Made by a program: the position numbers and the translations under genes
Shown: in pieces, positions 58,120 through 64,000 of the stretch
Layout: every line of letters begins with the position of its first letter
Position numbering within the stretch: the first letter of the stretch is position 1
The notes under the pieces: generated by a model
Databases searched by the model: none
Told to the model about the DNA's origin: nothing
The model's input: the letters and a program-made list of their open reading frames with translations, nothing else
From: Apostichopus japonicus
Taxonomy: Eukaryota > Echinodermata > Holothuroidea > Aspidochirotida > Stichopodidae
Length of the DNA stretch: 64,000 bases
NCBI RefSeq assembly: GCF_037975245.1
Contig: NC_092576.1
Location: 15,625,611 to 15,689,610, forward strand
Direction of reading: 5' to 3'

Positions 58120-61100
58120 ACGAGCGAAATAGATATCAAGATTCCTCCTCCTATTGATTTGACAAGATATATTTGCGTCATCTCTCATAGAGTGTGGGTT
58201 TGAAATAATTGACATAATTCATCCAGGACTCTGCTTTATTTTTCTATTTGTCTTTCATCCAGAACTCTGTTTTACTCTGTTTAACAAAAGATGTTGTATC
58301 AATGAAATAGGTGTGACATGACGAACATCAGGTTTAAGCATGAAATGTATAAACGTAGCTCGGTAAATTGGGTAACCTTATGTACGTAACCATGGTATCG
58401 TCTTGTATTTATCTGATATTGCCAATGGGCAACAAGTAAATATGTCACACTCACTTCATATGGTTTGACGCAAATATATCTTATTACCAAAAATATGAAA
58501 AATTGGATGGGACCATCATATTAAATTAGAATATGGGCCAAAGGAGACACCCCCTCCCCTAACTAACTTTAACTTTATCACCTGACCCAAATTAATTCTT
58601 GCAACAAGTTTAATTTGAAAAAAACCCATCATGTTTCAAAGTATTGTAAGTGTCAAAAGGAAGGAAGAACCAATGAGAGCATGTAAACTATAGAAACATT
58701 CTTTGTATTGGGCAGGTCCAAGCTATTGTATCCCTATAAGCCAAATTTCAAACTTTACTAAAGCACCCTAATTGTGGTGTCATGTTTAAAGCTGTATTAT
58801 TGAAGTTTCAGATTTTCATAATTTTGTATTGAATTTTTTTGCCTATTCAAACAATTACAGCCAGCTAATTTGCATCAATTTAAATTGCAGTGTGACGTAC
58901 GGTACATTTGGAATCCTATTTCCGTGCCAGCAATATGAACTTATTGAATATAAGTTATGTGGGACATGATACACCCTTCCTTTCAATAATTTTGACATAT
59001 TATGTTTGGGGGTTCATCAATTAAATATGCTAATTAGCTAGTGTCCAAATACTGATGTCCCGTACGTCACAATTTTCAGCACCTTTTTCAAGTTTTGATA
59101 TGGAGGAACAATTTTTTGGTGATTTTCTATAAAGTTCTAATTAAGAACATTGCTCAACAATATACATTCCCAAAAAAATGAAATAATATTCACTGCAAAT
59201 CTAATTATCAAATTTAAAAATGTGACGTACAGGACAAAATGTGACGTACGGGACATAGTCTGGTGGAAACCCTGTATTTATACATAATAAACATGCATGC
59301 GCTCCAATGGGGACCTCCACCAGAAACCTTCCAATGCTTACAAGTTTCCTTTGTTGAAAGCTGGTAGTTGCAACTTATAATCCCTGCATGCCTGAAGAGC
59401 ACATGTATCATGGCACCAAATAAACTATTGACTGATGACCACCAACAGCCCGGGTGTTGTTTGACTATTGGGAAGTCAATTGTGTGTGGGGGGATACAGA
59501 ATCATCTACAATGCTATTCAACATTGAATGGGGACGACTTCAAGAATGAGTTTGCATTTCAAAATTTCGTAGGCTTATTGTGAAGTGTTACTATGATAAT
59601 GTGCAACTATGTTCTTGTGTCCTGAACTTAGATAGTAGATATTGAGATTTTTAGTTACAAATGTAGAGTTTCGCTCGCCCAATTTTTGCATAGGACAATC
59701 ACTCATGAGTTTGTTCAATAACCAGTATTAGGTTTATAGAGTTTTCTTTGTTGTACTAGTTTCATAGATGGACATTACGTGGCATTACTGTGGACATTTT
59801 GGTATATTTTGAATGGGATGGATCATATTTCAACTTCAGGGTCATTAGTTGGTAGTATGATACAGTGTTGTACAGTATATACCAAAACAGTTTTGCACCG
59901 AAACATTGCATCTTGAATCATTGTGGTCTAATAAAGCTAGAATTGATGTTATGAGCATTTGATGTATGTGTAGAGTAGATTAATACTTTACGCATTCCAT
60001 GTTTTACGTGGAATGATCTCACAAGTACAGTCACTGCTCTTTTTGATCCCAGAAAGAAGGAAATATGGCATGAAATTACAAATGACATTGTTCTGGCATA
60101 TCCAAATTAATGTTTTTATGTAGAAATTAGCTTGTTATGGTTTATTCAGGAATAAAAATATGAGTATTCATAGCCAATTTGTATATGGACAAATTGTCCC
60201 GTATGTCACAGGAAAATTTTCATTTGTGTAACCACTGTACTGGAATGGCTTCATATTTTTTCTAATATGTGACAGCTTAGCCCTTGTAAGGTTAGGCTAT
60301 TCACTAGTTATAACAGCTTGATCACTGCCCTCCTAATTTCAGAGGAATTTTAGCTTTGCTCTTTAGTAAAAAACACACAAAATTCTCTGGTCCCGTACGT
60401 CACACTGTATATAATTAAGATGGGACCTAATTAAAGCAAGTGTAGGAAATCTTCATGAGTTTATAATAAAGTAGCAGCAATAAAAAATATGAAAACCTGA
60501 AAAAGTTTCTGGAAAATAGATTTTATATAACTTTTAGACACATTTAAGTCTCTGAAATGTCCCGTACGTCACAGTGCAAATAGCTTGGACCTGCCCTATT
60601 CCGTTTCAAGTCATGGAGGATTAGAGATTACGTTGATCCCAAGAACTCACCGCCATGAAATGGAAGGAAAGCTAAAAAGGAAAGCATTCTTATAAGAAAT
60701 TCCCTTTGAATACAGTTTATACAATTATAACAGAGCTATATGCTGCTTTATCCTTTCTATGGCTTTAAAACTAACGGCATTAGATTGAAAGAGAAGGGAT
60801 TGATACAACCGTGTCACACCTGTTTTCAATCTTTCAATCACATGAACTACGATTAGCAGAGGTCAGACGAAGTTTCCCTCCTCACTACTGGGGGATTCTC
60901 CCTAGCTGGAGATTCTCCCTGCTTGCCTGCTGGATGTCCCTGCTCCCATTGTGCGTATGAGTGAGAGGATATAATTATGTCTACAAGATCGATGAGTGGC
61001 TATATACGAAATATTGTAAAGTCAAGTCATTTTTATTCATATTATTTACCATTGATTCAAATTTACTTTCTTTGTTTCTTTGTTTTGGTCTTGATTGAGC

Positions 61101-62147
61101 TCGATCGTGACCGTAAATGGGCCTGATCTTGAGCTCAATCAAGCAGAAAGTCTGAAAAATATATGCCAAAGATACATTGATTGTGTTTTCATGTTGTTTA
61201 GTAACAATTATATAAAGTACCTTAAATTCCCCCAAAATGTTTTGAAGCGTTTTCATCGCAACGGTCCTGATTGGGTATAATAAAAAATAAAAACTTAAGT
61301 GACTCAGATCTTGACTGTAATCAACCAGGCACCTTACAATTGATGTTACTAAACACTTAGATTGTGTGTTTTTGTTGTAAACTCCCAAAGATATGATTTT
61401 TCCATTTTATGTAGTGCTGCCATGGCACCATCCCTGGTGGCCACACCTACCACTAATTTCATGGCAAACAAGTAGATTGTGACAGCTGAGGGTTCTAGCT
61501 AACCGAAAAACATGGTGGGTGAAAATCCCTTAGGGGTGGGGGTCCAGTTTTCTATTTTTTCCGTTAATGTAACATTTCTCAACTTATTTTGACGTTTTAC
61601 CTATTTTAAGTTGTTAATGTTGAAAAGTTGCATGTCGAAAATTTCAAATGTTCTTCTTGTTATCGCATAGCTTTCAAGTCGTTAGTGTTTGCTTTGCTTG
61701 CACTCCTAATTTAAAATTAGGCTGCTTACAGTTTGCTTACATTTTAGTAAACCAAACCTTAAAATAATTAACATGTTCTTCTATATCCTTAACAAGTACG
61801 ATGGTTCCGTCTGAAAGATTCTAATTACAGGATTATTGCTAACATTACTGGAGCCACGCATATATGTGGGACTCCTTTTAACACTCGTGTTGGCATACTT
61901 TAACACAGAAAGCCAAAGCCATGAACGGTGCCTACAAAACCACTAATCCCCGAGCAGTCTAAAACTGATTTTAGTTATAGTCCATTTCCGAGATCACAGT
62001 GCAATCCAGACGGTGAATAATGATTGGGAGTCAAATATCATTTGAAGTCAGCATTGCTCATAGTTTGAAGACTTTGTACACATGATAACTCGTGAATTTA
62101 TTCTTGGAGGAAGCTAATGTGTGTTACGTAGATCCTCACTGTTAAGT
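58120..62147. other. About 4 kb present only in duplication copy B
   Basis: Copy A passes from the partner of 58119 to the partner of 62148 within about 22 bp. The segment contains the TIR element at 58710-60596 and no recognised gene. Its right edge (62040-62140) is a diverged repeat of the sequence that follows (62165-62290), so the boundary may reflect recombination between the two rather than simple insertion. Confidence 0.75.
58710..60596. mobile_element. Non-autonomous TIR DNA transposon with internal motif array
   Basis: Perfect 18-bp terminal inverted repeats, GGGCAGGTCCAAGCTATT at 58710-58727 and its complement at 60579-60596, flanked by TATT on both sides (58706-58709, 60597-60600) as a likely 4-bp target duplication. 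Inside are seven copies of TGTGACGTACGGGAC or close variants: plus orientation at 58891, 59221 and 59240, and reverse orientation at 59057, 60196, 60390 and 60559. No transposase is readable. Superfamily not assigned. Confidence 0.8.
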
Positions 62148-62970
62148 ACAAGTTCCCTAGTGAAAGTGGCGGAGGTCGAACGTCATTTGAGGTCAACATA
62201 GCTCAAAGTCTGAAGACCTAGTAAACATGATAACTCACCAATTTTTTTTTTGAAGGAAAAGTGAGTCATTCTCAGTAACTTAACACCATCTGTAACTTGT
62301 TTTATGCCCTTTCATATAATTGCAGACAAACACATAACAATGACGTGGTAACTGATAATATTGTTGTGTAGAGGAATTCTAATACCTCTCCTCGGTAAAA
62401 TCAAATGGTATCATCTTTAGTATTCTGATTGGTTATTAATGTATAATTGTTCATATTGTGTCATGTCATTTCAAGTCATAAGGTCAAAGGAACCCAGATC
62501 GAAGCTTCTGGAAGGACCTTTGCTGGCTTTCCAGCCAGTCACGCCCTTGGAGTTGTTAAGTGATTAATTGTAAAATCAGACGCAGAGAAATATCAAATAA
62601 ATTGGGAGTCGAAAAAGACATTAATTGTGTTTCTGATTATTGTTAATTAACCTGAGAAGTTTTATCTAATCAAGTGTGCAATCGAAAAAAAACAACAATA
62701 TGCCAAGGAAAAGTGTTAAATGATGTCATTGTTGCCTTTTTTCTTTGTCCCGACAGTTAACCTTTCAATTGAATGAACGCGTTAATCTAATTGTGATATG
62801 GTACCTAACCTCGGACATGGATGCATTTAGCAATTCCATGGGCACGTACGAAAGATTTTGATAAGATAATAATATGGCTTTTGTAAAACTTCTCCTAGAT
62901 AGCGCAAACAGAGCCGTAGATAGACGAATAGCACCACATCGAGCCATACATAGAAATGTAAACGATAACG

Positions 62971-62973
<3 letters not shown>

Positions 62974-63020
<47 letters not shown>
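62974..63020. repeat. (TA)n microsatellite
   Basis: About 23 TA units, absent from the equivalent place in copy A (near 29410). Confidence 0.95.
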
Positions 63021-63021
<1 letters not shown>

Positions 63022-63794
63022 CCTTAACGGCCTGTGTATGTTTGTCCGTTTATATACTGCACATTGTTTCGACGTTCTACTTCAGCCATCAGCCTCGAGT
63101 TATTACATAAGTCTGTCTAAGACCGTATCTTGCGCGACTGTCACTGTCACAATCAACGTGGGACATATTCCACAGATTAAAGATAAATGGAGGACCGGTG
63201 CATGTACTCAGTCCGTTACATACAAATAATACGCAGATCCGAAAATGAAATTAGAGATTAACTTGAACAGCGATTAAAAAAAAGGTTAAAAGGAGGTAAC
63301 GTTGGATTAACAAATATTTGCAGATTGGAATAAGGAACAAGGAGTAGTAATAAGTTCGAAATGTTCTTATTCCCCATGGTGTTGAAGGGAGAGAAAACGG
63401 CTGTGTAACTTCAGTTTTTGCTTTTCTATTACAATTTTCGTATTCATCAATTAATGTTATACAGGCCCAGACATACAGTGAATAAACGATACTTCGTAAG
63501 GCTATACATCTCATTGTTCGTATAAAGGAATAGTTGAGTGATAGTAAAGTCAATACTGATGTTCACCATCGACCAATCAAATAGCTCAGGGGCTAAACGA
63601 ATCAAAATGTACTATACCAACTGAGTTTGATTCCCATTGAAAGTGGGCGAATCAAATTAGTTTTCATTTACAACCTATTTCATGGTCTAAATCTTTATAT
63701 ATTCATTCTGGAGCTATTTTACCAGTTGACGTGTCGTTTATCGCGATGGTGTAAACGAGAGACCGTATAGCAAGTCGTTTTAACATTTACCTCA

Positions 63795-64000
63795 AAATTC
63801 TACTTAGATGTAAAATATTTTACTTAAGTATAATTCAATTCAACTTAATTGAAATAGAATTCGGCATAAGTAAAATGTATTCCACTTAAGTGAAGTGGAA
63901 TTCCACTTTGAAACAGAATGCAAATGTTCTATTTTACCTGATTGGAATGCAATTTCACTTAATTAGAATTGAGTCCTACTTAAGTAGAATCTAGTTCGAA
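63795..64000. repeat. Self-complementary ACTTAAGT/GAATTC array, copy B
   Basis: Same structure as 30015-30500, cut by the window end. Confidence 0.65.

Larger units (their letters stand above)
52296..64000 (+). repeat. Segmental duplication, copy B (empty Polinton site)
   Basis: Direct-orientation partner of copy A. It lacks the Polinton, has a short TA tract at 55901-55918, an extra segment at 58120-62147, and an extra stretch with a TA array near 62974-63200. It runs past the window end. Confidence 0.9.

Noticed and set aside
60981-61388. 135-codon minus-strand ORF in the copy B specific segment
   Set aside because: AT-rich, no domain, no promoter or homologue that I recognise.

Overview
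The window looks like a metazoan, probably marine invertebrate, nuclear genome. It is AT-rich and gene-poor, with long (TA)n arrays, Penelope-like, LINE and Ty3/Gypsy remnants, tRNA-derived SINEs and diverged satellites. I cannot name the species. Apart from one ubiquitin-like fragment I see no convincing host gene.

The main feature is an almost complete Polinton/Maverick (adintovirus-like) element at 4363-23144, 18,782 bp long. It has inverted terminal repeats starting AGTAGTG and ending CACTACT, and a 6-bp target-site duplication ACGGCC on each side. From left to right it carries: a left arm with small ORFs and tandem repeats; TATA-driven accessory genes, among them WW-like and PC4-like proteins; a protein-primed family B DNA polymerase; a packaging ATPase; three conserved-looking small ORFs; an RVE integrase with a C-terminal chromodomain; and a late cluster of penton-like protein, basic core protein, major capsid protein and adenain-like protease. 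Integrase and polymerase would serve insertion and replication; the ATPase, capsid proteins and protease would serve virion assembly and maturation. The polymerase is broken by one frameshift and also has a substituted exonuclease catalytic residue; the other core genes are open.

The element sits inside a segmental duplication. Copy A runs from about 3832 to about 30225 and copy B from about 52296 to the window end, in the same orientation. Copy B keeps the empty target site at 52823-52828, so the Polinton most likely inserted after the duplication. Copy B also has about 4 kb not found in copy A (58120-62147). That segment holds a 1,887-bp TIR element carrying seven copies of a TGTGACGTACGGGAC-like motif.

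The regions outside the Polinton hold: LINE and Penelope-like remnants (745-2466); Penelope-like fragments around (TA)n arrays (31203-33715 and 46544-46930); a ubiquitin-like tandem ORF (35285-35877, minus); LINE remnants (37560-39050); a diverged satellite interrupted by a LINE fragment (39412-40990); further diverged tandem repeats (41040-44060); and a decayed Ty3/Gypsy element (47860-49560). The remaining stretches show no recognisable gene.
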